Shown piece after piece: positions 42,083 through 50,938 of a stretch of 64,000 nucleotides of DNA. The translations under genes were made by a program, and so were the position numbers. Origin of the DNA: Neoroseomonas lacus (GTDB lineage Bacteria; Pseudomonadota; Alphaproteobacteria; Acetobacterales; Acetobacteraceae); the NCBI RefSeq assembly GCF_014644535.1, contig NZ_BMKW01000015.1, positions 100,441 to 164,440 of the forward strand, given 5' to 3'. A model generated the notes under the pieces. That model made no database searches, had not been told where the DNA came from, and saw nothing but the letters and a program-made list of their open reading frames with translations. Each line of letters opens with the position of its first letter. The stretch's first letter is position 1.

Positions 42083-43417
42083 ATGAACACGAACGCCTCC
42101 ATCCACACGGCCGCCGAGCCGCGCTACATGACCGGCTTCGGCAATGGATTCGAAACCGAGGCGCTCCCGAACGCGCTGCCGGTGGGGCGCAATTCTCCTC
42201 AGCGCTGCGCCTACGGGCTGTATGCCGAACAACTCAGCGGGTCTCCCTTCACCGCGCCGCGCTCCAGCAATGAGCGGAGCTGGCTGTATCGCATCCGTCC
42301 CACGGTCCGGCATATCGGCCGCTTTGCGCCGGTGACGCCGACGTTGTGGCGCAGCGCCCCGTGTATCGAGACCGAGGCACCCATCGCACCGATGCGCTGG
42401 GACCCTCTGCCGATGCCGAGCGACGCGCTGTCCTTTCTCGACGGCATCCACACCATCACCACGGCGGGCGACGCGGCTGGCCAGACGGGGATGGCGGCCA
42501 GCATCTATTTCGCCACCCGCAGCATGCAGGACGAGGCGTTCTGGAACGCCGATGCGGAGATGATGATCATCCCGCAGCATGGCGCCTTGCGGCTGGTCAC
42601 CGAATTCGGCGTGATCGACGTGACGCCCGGCGAGGTCGCGGTGGTGCCGCGCGGCGTGAAGCTGCGTGTGGAACTGCCCGCCGGCTCGGTCCGCGGCTAT
42701 CTGTGCGAGAATTACGGCGGCGCCTTCACCCTGCCGGAGCGTGGTCCGATCGGAGCGAATTGCCTAGCCAATCAGCGCGACTTCATGACGCCCGTGGCAA
42801 GGTATGAGGATCGTGACGAACCCTGCGTCGTGTTCGTGAAATGGGGTGGCCGGCTTTGGCGGACCGAGATCGGTCATTCGCCGTTCGATGTCGTTGCCTG
42901 GCACGGCAACTACGCGCCCTACAAATACGATCTGCGCCGCTTCTCGCCGGTGGGGCCGCTGCTGTTCGACCATGCCGATCCCTCCATCTTCACCGTGCTG
43001 ACGTCGCCGACCGAAGCGCCGGGCACGGCGAACATTGACTTCGTCATTTTCCCCGACCGTTGGATGGTGGCGGAGAACACATTCCGCCCGCCCTGGTACC
43101 ACATGAACATCATGAGCGAGTTCATGGGGCTGATCTACGGCCAGTACGACGCGAAGCCGCAGGGCTTCACCCCCGGCGGCTTCAGCCTGCACAACCAGAT
43201 GCTGCCGCATGGCCCGGACGCGCCGGCCTTTGCCCAGGCAAGCACGGCGGTGCTTCGCCCGCACAAGCTCGAAGGTACCATGGCCTTTATGTGGGAGACG
43301 CGACTGCCGCAACAGGTGACCGCCTTCGCAGCTGCCTCGGCGGCGCTGCAGCACGACTACGCGGATTGTTGGTCTGGTCTCGAGAAGCGCTTCGACCCGA
43401 CGCGACCAGAGGCCTGA
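42083..43417 (+). CDS. hmgA: homogentisate 1,2-dioxygenase
   Basis: 444 residues, family length. Non-haem iron enzyme of tyrosine/phenylalanine breakdown that opens the homogentisate ring to maleylacetoacetate. MTGFGNGFETEALPNALP and GRNSPQRCAYGLYAEQLSG at the start are diagnostic. Iron ligands lie in WYHMNIMSEFMG (His and Glu) and in SLHNQMLPHGPDAP (His). The ATG at 42083 is preferred to a TTG nine bases earlier. The partner genes for maleylacetoacetate isomerase and fumarylacetoacetase are not adjacent. The gene and its regulator are flanked by insertion-sequence relics. Confidence 0.97.
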   Translation: MNTNASIHTAAEPRYMTGFGNGFETEALPNALPVGRNSPQRCAYGLYAEQLSGSPFTAPRSSNERSWLYRIRPTVRHIGRFAPVTPTLWRSAPCIETEAPIAPMRWDPLPMPSDALSFLDGIHTITTAGDAAGQTGMAASIYFATRSMQDEAFWNADAEMMIIPQHGALRLVTEFGVIDVTPGEVAVVPRGVKLRVELPAGSVRGYLCENYGGAFTLPERGPIGANCLANQRDFMTPVARYEDRDEPCVVFVKWGGRLWRTEIGHSPFDVVAWHGNYAPYKYDLRRFSPVGPLLFDHADPSIFTVLTSPTEAPGTANIDFVIFPDRWMVAENTFRPPWYHMNIMSEFMGLIYGQYDAKPQGFTPGGFSLHNQMLPHGPDAPAFAQASTAVLRPHKLEGTMAFMWETRLPQQVTAFAAASAALQHDYADCWSGLEKRFDPTRPEA

Positions 43418-43419
43418 CC

Positions 43420-43451
43420 AGGGCTGATATCATGCCGATCAGACACAGCCC
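43420..43451 (+). terminator. possible terminator hairpin after hmgA
   Basis: GGGCTG at 43421-43426 can pair with CAGCCC at 43446-43451, and CTGAT/ATCAG can pair inside the same span. It lies 3 nt beyond the hmgA stop. No U-run; weak evidence. Confidence 0.3.
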
Positions 43452-43806
43452 CTGATGGCCCTGACGATGGACCAGGCGGCACCAGGATCGACACCGCGCG
43501 TGGCCGGCAGTGCCGCGGCATGACTGGCAGTGTGACACCGTCTCGATCAAGTCGCGCCGAGCGCTCAGCTGCCGCGGGTGACGCACGCGGAGAGTGAGGT
43601 GGCGAGCAGCGCTCGTCTCGCAAGGCCGAGTGCGGCGAAACCTTAACAGGCGACAGCAACGACAAGCATCGTCCGACGGCAGCAGCCGACGACGTTCCAC
43701 GGTGTTGCCCCTCACATTACGGATGCGTTGGCAAGACGGACCCATATGCGCGTCAGCGACCTGACGATCTCCGGCCGTGCGCGACCGCCACCGCCATCCA
43801 GCATGG

Positions 43807-43917
43807 GCCGGCGTAGACCCTCGGCGCTACTTCACCGACATGCTGACGCGCCTCGTCAACTGCTGGCCCAACGGCCGCATCCACGACCTCATGCCGCGAT
43901 GCCGGGCTGCCTCTTAG
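43807..43917 (+). pseudogene. IS66-type transposase, C-terminal fragment
   Basis: About 36 codons read AGVDPRRYFTDMLTRLVNCW then PNGRIHDLMP and stop at a TAG, which matches the end region of IS66 TnpC proteins. Nothing else of the element is detectable nearby. Confidence 0.6.
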
Positions 43918-44076
43918 CAGACCTGATCATCCGCCAGCGGCGCGATGGGTCTCATCGCCTCGCTTACGTCATGGTCGGTGGATGCGGATCGCGAGCAAGT
44001 CAGGGGCAGGTCACTCTCGACGCGCACTGGCGAATCCGGCACGCCTTCAACGCCGCCACCAAACTCGGAAGCGTGT

Positions 44077-44793
44077 TCAGGCCCTCGAAGTCTCTCCGAA
44101 GTATGCCTGCTCAAGGCGTTGATGGAGCTCAGGCTCATCGGCCTTCGCCTCGAGAACAACGCGGCCCTGCGCCATGGCATAGACCCTGTCGCTGACAGCC
44201 AGCGCCTTGTCGATCAGCTGTTCGACAAGCAGCACCGCCGTGCCAGCCGCGCGCAGATCCGACACGACGCCAAGCACGCGGTCCACCAGCACCGGGGACA
44301 GACCCGCGGAAGGTTCGTCCAGCAGCAGCAGCCGCGGCCGCCGCACCAGGCCTTGCGCCACCGCCAACATCTGCTGCTGCCCGCCGCTCAAAGCGCCGCC
44401 GCGGTCATTCCGCTTGGCGGCAATCTCCGGGAACACCGCCAGCGCCTCCTCGATGCGTTGGCCGCGGTCCCGGCGTGGCAGGTCATAAGCCGCGAGCAAC
44501 AGGTTGTCGGTCACGCTGAGCTGGGTGAAGACGCGATGGCCTTCCACCACGTGTACCAGGCCGGCTTGCGCTGACCCGCGGGGGCCGGCATCGCGCATGT
44601 CCTGCCCTCCGAAATGGACGCTGCCGCCCGTCAGGGGCAGCAGGCCCGTCATGGCCCGCAACAGCGTGGTCTTTCCCGCGCCATTCGGGCCAAGAAGCGA
44701 TACTACCTCGCCTGCGCCGATCTTCATATCGACGCCGTGCAGCACCGCGATCTTGCCGTAGCCGGCGGCAATGCCGCGAATGTCCAACAGCAT
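44077..44793 (-). CDS. livF: branched-chain amino acid-type ABC transporter ATPase LivF
   Basis: 238 residues. Walker A GPNGAGKT (about 35-42), ALSGGQQQMLAVAQGLVRRPRLLLLDEPSAGLSP in the usual LivF order, and the C-terminal ELHQRLEQAYFGE. The ATG at 44793 lies 1 nt after the preceding gene's stop. One of two ATPases of the HAAT-type importer; the other is fused to the LivM permease. Last gene of the operon. Confidence 0.93.
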   Translation of the reverse strand: MLLDIRGIAAGYGKIAVLHGVDMKIGAGEVVSLLGPNGAGKTTLLRAMTGLLPLTGGSVHFGGQDMRDAGPRGSAQAGLVHVVEGHRVFTQLSVTDNLLLAAYDLPRRDRGQRIEEALAVFPEIAAKRNDRGGALSGGQQQMLAVAQGLVRRPRLLLLDEPSAGLSPVLVDRVLGVVSDLRAAGTAVLLVEQLIDKALAVSDRVYAMAQGRVVLEAKADEPELHQRLEQAYFGETSRA

Positions 44794-44794
44794 A

Positions 44795-46561
44795 TCAGCT
44801 CCCGAGATAGGCACTGACCACCTCCGAATGCACGCGGATCTCGGCCGGCGTGCCCGCAGCCAATTCGCGGCCGAGATTGAGCACGGTGACCTGGTCGCAA
44901 ATCTCGAAGATGAGATCGGCATGATGCTCCACCAGCAGCACGCCGGTGCCCTGCCGGCTGATGGCACGAATGAGCGAGCCCAGGCTGTGGATCTCATCGC
45001 CCGAAAGCCCAGCTGCCGGCTCGTCGAGGAGCAGGAAGCGGGGTCGCACCATCAGCGCGCGGGCAATTTCGAGGAATCGCAGTTCACTGTGCTGCAGACG
45101 GTCGGCACGCACCTCCGCCAATCCCGCAAGGCCGACGCATCGCAGCGCCAGCAACGCGTCATGCCGCAGCATGGCTTCATCATGCCGATGACGAGGCAGC
45201 GCCAACAAGGACTCGACGAAGCTGCCTTTCCCGTTGATGGCGCCACCGACCATCACGTTCTGCAGCACGGTCGATTCGCCAATGATCCGCGGTGTCTGGA
45301 ACGTCCGGGCAATGCCCGAAGCCGCACGGGTCTGCGGCGCGTCCATCGGCAGCGGAGCGGTACCCAGCGTCACGCTACCGGCTTCGGGATGGTAGAAGCC
45401 GGATATGACGTTCAGGGTCGTCGTCTTGCCCGACCCATTCGGCCCGATCAGCCCATGCACCTGCCCCGGCTCGACCTGGAGGTCCAGGCCGTCGATGGCG
45501 CGCACGCCGCCGAAGCTCAGCACGATGCCCTTCAGCAGGATGGGATCGGCGCTGAGGCGTCCGGCGAGGATCTCGGGCAGGACGTCCGTGTGCACCACGA
45601 TGGAACGGTCCGCCTCGATCGGTCGCCTGCTGCGGAAGTCCAACAGAGCGGCGATGCCGCCGGGTGCCGCCAGCACGATGACCAAGAGCAGCACCGCATA
45701 GAGGAAGGTAGACCACGCCACCAGCGGCGCTGCGAATTCCGGCAGCCAGGTCAGCACGATGGTCGCGATCAGCGGGCCGAGGATCGAACCACGGCCGCCG
45801 ATCAGGATGGCGATGAAGAACAGCACCGACAGGTCAAAGGTGAAGGCTTCCGGGCTGATGTAGGATTGCAGCGTGGCGAACAGCCCGCCGGCGATCCCGG
45901 CCATGGCGCCGGCAAACAGGAACACCGACCCCAGCAGCAGCGGTTTCGAGATGCCGGCCGATTCAGCAGCGACATCCGCATCGCGGATGGCCACCAGAGA
46001 CCGGCCGAAGCGGCTATGCGCGACGTTCGCGGTGATCCAAGTGCAGAATGCCGCCAGCGCCAGGCAGAACAGGTAGAAGCCGAAGATGCTGTCGAGCGGT
46101 GCCGGCATCACGGGGCCGACAAGACCGATGCCGCCGCCGGTTACATCCTGCCAGGCCAGCGCGATCTGGGTGACGATGGTGGCGAAGCCGAGTGTGGTCA
46201 TCGCGAAGTAGAAGGTTCGCAGGCGCAGCGCCGGCAGCCCGACAATCACGCCCGCCACGCCGCCGACAAGCGCCGCCGCACCGAGCGCCAGGAACACGTT
46301 GACCGGAGGCATCACGTTGCCAGCCACCAGGACGCTGGTGGTGTAGGCGCCCAGCGTCAGCATCGCGACCCAGCCGATCGCCAACTGCCCGGCGAAGCCC
46401 ACCACCAGGTTCAAGGCCGAAACCAGCACCCAGTAGATCGCGGCACGCGTGGCGATCAGCGTCCAGTAGTCATTGCTGACTAGCGGAAGGATCAGCGCCG
46501 CGGCGAAGATCCCGACGAAGGGCAGGGCCTGCTTCAGCAGGCCCATTCGCTGCGCGCTCAT
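44795..46561 (-). CDS. fused LivM permease and LivG ATPase
   Basis: 588 residues. The first 330 or so are a LivM permease (VLVSALNLVVGFAGQLAIGWVAMLTLGAYT; LRLRTFYFAMTTLGFATI; FFIAILIGGRGSILGP). After a short linker (FRSRRPIEADRSIVVHTD) a LivG ATPase follows from about 350: IGPNGSGKT, IARTFQTPRI, LLLDEPAAGLSGDE, LVEHHADLIFEICDQVTVL. The LivG signature is altered: HSELRFLEIARAL replaces the usual YGxQR/LSGGQ-like LEIARAL segment. Overlaps livH by 4 bp. Confidence 0.92.
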   Translation of the reverse strand: MSAQRMGLLKQALPFVGIFAAALILPLVSNDYWTLIATRAAIYWVLVSALNLVVGFAGQLAIGWVAMLTLGAYTTSVLVAGNVMPPVNVFLALGAAALVGGVAGVIVGLPALRLRTFYFAMTTLGFATIVTQIALAWQDVTGGGIGLVGPVMPAPLDSIFGFYLFCLALAAFCTWITANVAHSRFGRSLVAIRDADVAAESAGISKPLLLGSVFLFAGAMAGIAGGLFATLQSYISPEAFTFDLSVLFFIAILIGGRGSILGPLIATIVLTWLPEFAAPLVAWSTFLYAVLLLVIVLAAPGGIAALLDFRSRRPIEADRSIVVHTDVLPEILAGRLSADPILLKGIVLSFGGVRAIDGLDLQVEPGQVHGLIGPNGSGKTTTLNVISGFYHPEAGSVTLGTAPLPMDAPQTRAASGIARTFQTPRIIGESTVLQNVMVGGAINGKGSFVESLLALPRHRHDEAMLRHDALLALRCVGLAGLAEVRADRLQHSELRFLEIARALMVRPRFLLLDEPAAGLSGDEIHSLGSLIRAISRQGTGVLLVEHHADLIFEICDQVTVLNLGRELAAGTPAEIRVHSEVVSAYLGS

Positions 46562-47418
46562 ACGCGGCGCTGCGCCGGGGCGCCGAAGAGCCCCTGTGGC
46601 GCGAGAAGGAGAACAATGATGAACACGCTGAACACCGCAACCGAGGCGAACACGCCGCCGAAGAGGAAGTTGGCCGATTGCTGGAATATGCCCAGCGCCA
46701 GGCCACCGATGATGGCGCCACGATTGTTGCCAAGGCCGCCGAGTGCGACCGGGACGAAACCCAGGAAGTTCAACATGGCACCGTTCGCGAAGAACGCGAG
46801 GAACAGCTGGCCGGAGGCAAAGCCGGCCAATCCGCCGATGACGCCCGCAAGCGCATAGCTTGCCATGCGCAAGTTGCGCTCCGGCAAGCCGAGCGCGCGG
46901 GCCGCGAAATTGTCTTCCGCAATGGCAAGGAAGGCGCGGCCGATCAGCGTGCGGCGATAGAGGAACTCAAGCCCCACCACCACGGCCGCGCAGGCTAGGA
47001 TCGGCAGCCAGAACTTCTCGTCGCCGACGCCGCCGCCCTGCAGGCCGAACAGGCTTGGGAAGGGCTGGGGCTCGGTGCTCCAAGTGATGGCGGTGAACTG
47101 CTGGATCATCAGGGCCAGCGCCAGCGTGGACAGCACGTACAGATGCTGCTCCAGGCTCTTCAGCACGGGCCTCACGGCGATGATCTCGGTCAGCACACCG
47201 ATCGCGGCGCAGGCAGCAAGCGTCAGCACGAAGCCGGCGATCGCCGGCAGGCCCAGCACGCCGATGAAGGCGGCACCGAGCACGCCCCCCAGCATGCCGA
47301 GCTGCCCGGCCGTGAAGCTCATGACGCGCGAGGCTGAGAACATGACGTTGTAGGTCACGCCGATCAGTGCATAGACCGCACCGACGGCGAGCCCGGACAG
47401 TAATATGGCAGTCAGCAT
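46558..47418 (-). CDS. livH: branched-chain amino acid-type ABC transporter permease LivH
   Basis: 286 residues, about eight membrane helices. GLAVGAVYALIGVTYNVMFSASRVMSFTAGQLGMLGG at the start and the conserved loop FLAIAEDNFAARALGLPERNLRMASYALAGVIGGLAG. Ends LLLAPQGLFGAPAQRRV. It lies 24 bp after the binding-protein gene and overlaps the LivM-LivG fusion gene. Confidence 0.94.
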   Translation of the reverse strand: MLTAILLSGLAVGAVYALIGVTYNVMFSASRVMSFTAGQLGMLGGVLGAAFIGVLGLPAIAGFVLTLAACAAIGVLTEIIAVRPVLKSLEQHLYVLSTLALALMIQQFTAITWSTEPQPFPSLFGLQGGGVGDEKFWLPILACAAVVVGLEFLYRRTLIGRAFLAIAEDNFAARALGLPERNLRMASYALAGVIGGLAGFASGQLFLAFFANGAMLNFLGFVPVALGGLGNNRGAIIGGLALGIFQQSANFLFGGVFASVAVFSVFIIVLLLAPQGLFGAPAQRRV

Positions 47419-47442
47419 GGCCCCGCGCGTTCCCCTTGTGGT

Positions 47443-48636
47443 TCAGACGTAGCCGGGGGCGAGGCGATAGGCGCCCTGCCGCAGGGAATTGGCTTCCGAC
47501 ATTACCAGGTCGCCATCGGGCAGGCCGTTGTGGTTGGTGGGCGACCAGGCGTAGCTGGCATAAAGCCCAGGCCAGTTCTGGACAGTGTTCCAGTACCCGA
47601 TGATTCCGGCGGCGTCCGTGCCGCCGGATTCCTGCACGGCCTTGGCGATCATGTTGATCGCATCGACACCAAGCGCGACCCACCACAGGGTGGTGTCCTC
47701 GAGATTGATCTTGCCGCGCACGCTGTCCACGAAGGCCTGGACATGGTTCGGCAGCTTGCCGTCGGCGCCGTAGCTGCAGTTCTTGAAGCCGAGGATGTAG
47801 GTCTTCTGCCAATTCTCGGGTTTGGCGATCAACTGCCCCACCTCGCCGTTCCCCATGGCCGGATGGCCGACCAGCGGCACGTCCCAGCCCATATTGGCGC
47901 GGGTGTTCATCAGGCGTGAGATCAGCCCCGGTGAGACGGTCCAGACCGCGATCGCTTCCGCACCGGCGTTACGCATCCGCAGCATGTCGGGCGTCAGGTC
48001 CGGCTGCGTCGCATCGATGGTGGCGCGGTAAACGACTTCACCACCATGCCGCGCGATGGAGGCCGAGGAGCTGTTCACCGTCGTCGTGCCGTAGCCGGTG
48101 GTGTCGCCGATCACGGCGAATTTCTTCAGCTTGAGGATCTCCACACCGTACTTGCTGACGGCATCGTCGATCTGGCTGTTGGACGGCGCCATGCGGAAGG
48201 CGTTCGGATAGCGCGCAGGATCGATCAGCGAATCAACGAAACAGGGATGCACGTTGGGCATGCGCGCGCGCGCCATGATCGGTGTCGTGGCCAGGGATTC
48301 GCCGGAATTCGTCGGTCCCCAGATGGCATGTACGCGGGCGCGGCTGATCATCTCCTGCGCCGCATTGACCGCTTTGGTCGGATCACCCTGGGTGTCGCGC
48401 ACCAGCAGCTCGAGGCGCCGCCCGCGCACGCCGCCATTCGCATTGATGGTGTCCACCGCGTGACGCACGCCACGATCGAAGCCGATGGCAGGCGCGGAAC
48501 TCGGGCCGGTCAGCGCAGCAAGCCAGCCGATGCGGATCGGTTCGCTCTGCGCCAGCGCCGGCGTGGCCAGACCGAGGCTGGATGCGGTGGCGAGGCCGGC
48601 GCCTCCGAGTGTCAGGCCGCGACGGGTGATGGTCAT
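47443..48636 (-). CDS. LivK-type periplasmic substrate-binding protein
   Basis: 397 residues. Tat-type signal TRRGLTLGGAGLATASSLGL, cleavage near ALA/QSE. Type I periplasmic fold: IRIGWLAALTGPSSAPAIGFDRGVRHAVDTIN, NGGVRGRRLELLVRDTQGDPTKAVNAAQEMI, AIWGPTNSGESLATTPI. The ATG at 48636 has AGGAAG 6 nt upstream. These receptors bind amino acids, amides or aromatic acids. Linkage to the enolase-superfamily enzyme upstream suggests a sugar-acid-like or aromatic ligand rather than leucine. Confidence 0.93.
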   Translation of the reverse strand: MTITRRGLTLGGAGLATASSLGLATPALAQSEPIRIGWLAALTGPSSAPAIGFDRGVRHAVDTINANGGVRGRRLELLVRDTQGDPTKAVNAAQEMISRARVHAIWGPTNSGESLATTPIMARARMPNVHPCFVDSLIDPARYPNAFRMAPSNSQIDDAVSKYGVEILKLKKFAVIGDTTGYGTTTVNSSSASIARHGGEVVYRATIDATQPDLTPDMLRMRNAGAEAIAVWTVSPGLISRLMNTRANMGWDVPLVGHPAMGNGEVGQLIAKPENWQKTYILGFKNCSYGADGKLPNHVQAFVDSVRGKINLEDTTLWWVALGVDAINMIAKAVQESGGTDAAGIIGYWNTVQNWPGLYASYAWSPTNHNGLPDGDLVMSEANSLRQGAYRLAPGYV

Positions 48637-48658
48637 GGTGCTTCCTCCGGTTATGCGG

Positions 48659-48674
48659 GGCTCGTTATCGAGCC
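48659..48674. promoter_or_regulatory. hairpin between the enolase-superfamily gene and livK-type gene
   Basis: GGCTCG-TTAT-CGAGCC, perfect 6-bp stem, 23 nt before the livK-type start codon. It could limit read-through or protect an mRNA end so that the binding protein is made in excess. The function is inferred. Confidence 0.35.
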
Positions 48675-48778
48675 GTTTGGACGTGACAATCGACGATATG
48701 GCCCCGTTCAAGGGAACAGGTCAGGCAGGAACGCATGGCGGGCCTTCGGCAAGCGAGCAACGACGCCCCGCGAGTGAG

Positions 48779-49903
48779 TCACGCCGCACGGCTCGCGAGC
48801 GTGCGCGTGGGCGCCGCCTTGGTATAGCGCTCCAACACCACCGGGTCGGGGTCACAGCCCAGGCCTGGCGCCGTCGGTACGGCGACGGTGCCGTCCTTCG
48901 CCCGCACCCACGGGTCGAAGGGGTTGGCCTCCATCTCCAGCCACAGCACCTCGATCAGCGGGCGTTCGGGCATGGCGGCGGCAATGTGGAGCGTGGCGAC
49001 GAAGCCTGGCCCGAAATACGGACAATGCGGGATCACCTCGACACCATGGGCGCGGGCCAGGGCGATCACCTGTTGCATCTCGCCGATGCCACCGACCTTG
49101 GTCACGCTCGGTTGCGCGATGTCGATCGCGCCGGCCTCCATCAGGCTGCGGAATCCGAACAGGCCCGCGGTGTTCTCGCCCGCCGTCAATGGGATGCCGA
49201 AGCGGCGCAGACTGGCCAGGCCGGCGGCATCCTCCGGCGGCCAAACCGGCTCTTCCAGCCAGGCGAGACCGTCCGCCGCCAAGCTGGCGGCCATGCCGCG
49301 CGCGACCGGCGGTGTCCAGGCGCAGTTCACGTCCAGCATGATGGCCGCATCGGGCGCGGCGGATTTCGCCGCCAGAACGGCGTCACGCGTCACTTCATGC
49401 AGTTTGATGTGGCGATAACCTTGCGCGCGGGCATCCGCGGTGTTGCGCCCGACCAGATCAAGATTGCCGCCATAGGATAGCAGGCTCGCATAGGCGCCTA
49501 GGCGCCCCGCATTGCCGCCGCCGAGGAGCCGCCAGATGGGCTGGCCGCACCGTTTGCCGAGCAGGTCCCACAACGCCATCTCGATGCCCGAGAAGGCATA
49601 GACGAAGGGGCCATTGCGCCCCAGCAGGTGGACTCCGTGCAGCACCTGTCGGGTGATGGCGTTGATGTCCCCGGCATCCCGCCCGACCACCAGCGGTGCG
49701 ACGATGCTATCGAGCGCCGCCTTGGTTGCCGGAATCGCGGCATGGCCGAAGGCCTCACCCCAACCGACAAGGCCATCCTCGGTTTCCACCCGGACGAGCA
49801 GAATCTCGAGCCGATCCCAGGGCTGCCCGGCAAACAATGGGTGCGGCCCCCCCATGGAAAAAGGCAGGGAGACGACGGAACTCTCGATAGCCGAAATTCG
49901 CAT
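48779..49903 (-). CDS. mandelate racemase/muconate lactonizing enzyme family (enolase superfamily) protein
   Basis: 374 residues. Three metal ligands visible in order: Asp in LDVNCAW, Glu in WLEEPVWPPED, Glu in TAGENTAG. Acid-base groups sit in the KLHEV segment (a KxK-like site changed to K-x-H), in SVTKVGGIGEM (Lys) and in IPHCPYFGPG (His). The N-terminal capping domain starts MRISAIESSVVSLPFSMG. The ATG at 49903 is supported because the long upstream frame is non-homologous. It is transcribed towards the livK-H-MG-F genes and divergent from a LysR regulator. It probably dehydrates or isomerises the imported acid. Confidence 0.92.
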   Translation of the reverse strand: MRISAIESSVVSLPFSMGGPHPLFAGQPWDRLEILLVRVETEDGLVGWGEAFGHAAIPATKAALDSIVAPLVVGRDAGDINAITRQVLHGVHLLGRNGPFVYAFSGIEMALWDLLGKRCGQPIWRLLGGGNAGRLGAYASLLSYGGNLDLVGRNTADARAQGYRHIKLHEVTRDAVLAAKSAAPDAAIMLDVNCAWTPPVARGMAASLAADGLAWLEEPVWPPEDAAGLASLRRFGIPLTAGENTAGLFGFRSLMEAGAIDIAQPSVTKVGGIGEMQQVIALARAHGVEVIPHCPYFGPGFVATLHIAAAMPERPLIEVLWLEMEANPFDPWVRAKDGTVAVPTAPGLGCDPDPVVLERYTKAAPTRTLASRAA

Positions 49904-49939
49904 GGACGCCCTCGCGGCCCCTTCTTGATCGGGTGCTCG

Positions 49940-49954
49940 GCCTCCACAGGAGGC
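49940..49954. promoter_or_regulatory. 6-3-6 palindrome in the enolase-superfamily/lysR gap
   Basis: GCCTCC-ACA-GGAGGC, perfect arms, centred in the 102-bp divergent region. It is a candidate site for the adjacent LysR-type regulator, although the classic T-N11-A form is not obvious. Confidence 0.4.
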
Positions 49955-50005
49955 TGGATTACATAAGACCATGCGCCGAAACCCAAAGCAATATAAGCTG
50001 ACCTG

Positions 50006-50938
50006 ATGAAATTGAGCTTCCGTCAGATGGAGATCATCCGCGCCGTGGCGCTGCATGGGGCGGTGACGGCGGCCGCCGCCGATCTCGGCGTGTCGCAGCC
50101 GGCCGTCAGCATGGCGCTGCGAGAAAGCACCGCGGCGGTCGGCTTTCCGCTGTTCGTGCGTGCCCAGGGACGCCTTCAGCCGACTCCGGAACTGCGCGTT
50201 TTCCTCGATGAGGTGGACCGCGTCTTCAAGGGGCTGGAACGCATCGACCGCTTGGTCAGCGGCATCCGGGATGCCAGCGTGGGCTCGGTCGTGATTGCGG
50301 CGACACCAACGCTTGCCGACAATCTGCTGCCGTTCGCCGTGGCGGCCGTCAGGCGCGCGCGACCGCGCATTCAGATCACGGTCCAGACCATGGACAACCT
50401 CTCGGCCGTGGAAGCCGTGACGCAGGGGGGTGTCGATTTCGGGCTCGTCCTGACGCCGATTGCCGAGACCGATGCCAGGCTGGTGCCGCTCTGCGCGGCG
50501 GAACTGGTCTGCGTGGTTCCGCTCGGCCATCCGCTTGCCGGGCGCGTGGCGGTCACGCCGCAGGACATCGCGCCCTATCCGCTGATCTCGTTCAGCCGCA
50601 GCCTGCCGCTGGGTCGCCTCGTCGAGAAGAGTTTCCTCGACGCTGGGTTGGAGCGGCGGATCGCGCTTGAGGTGAACCAATCATCGACCGCCCTTGCCCT
50701 GGTGCGTGCCGGCGCGGGAGTGGCCCTCATCGATCCCTATCTGTTGGTGGACGGCAGGCAGCACGGTGTCGTGCGGATCCGGCTCGAGCCGCGCTCCATC
50801 GTCAAGGCGCAGGCGCTGGTTCCGGTCGCGGGGACATTGTCCCGTTCCGCATTGTTGATATTGGCAGCGATCCGTCGACATGGTGGATCGATGCACGGTG
50901 TCTCCAGCCTGACCATGCGGGACCTGCCGGATGTCTAG
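50006..50938 (+). CDS. LysR-family transcriptional regulator
   Basis: 310 residues. Helix-turn-helix RQMEIIRAVALHGAVTAAAADLGVSQPAVSMALRE (about 6-40), then a LysR substrate domain (VVIAATPTLADNLLPFAV, GGVDFGLVLTPI, PLISFSRSLPLGRLVEKSF). Divergent from the enolase-superfamily/liv operon, which it most likely controls. Usual length; no oddities. Confidence 0.94.
   Translation: MKLSFRQMEIIRAVALHGAVTAAAADLGVSQPAVSMALRESTAAVGFPLFVRAQGRLQPTPELRVFLDEVDRVFKGLERIDRLVSGIRDASVGSVVIAATPTLADNLLPFAVAAVRRARPRIQITVQTMDNLSAVEAVTQGGVDFGLVLTPIAETDARLVPLCAAELVCVVPLGHPLAGRVAVTPQDIAPYPLISFSRSLPLGRLVEKSFLDAGLERRIALEVNQSSTALALVRAGAGVALIDPYLLVDGRQHGVVRIRLEPRSIVKAQALVPVAGTLSRSALLILAAIRRHGGSMHGVSSLTMRDLPDV

Larger units (their letters stand above)
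43418..44076. other. gene-poor gap between hmgA and livF holding insertion-sequence debris
   Basis: No intact gene is seen in these 659 bp. The only recognisable coding trace is an IS66 tail at 43807-43917. The remainder shows irregular composition compared with flanking genes and no domain in any frame, consistent with decayed mobile DNA. Confidence 0.5.
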
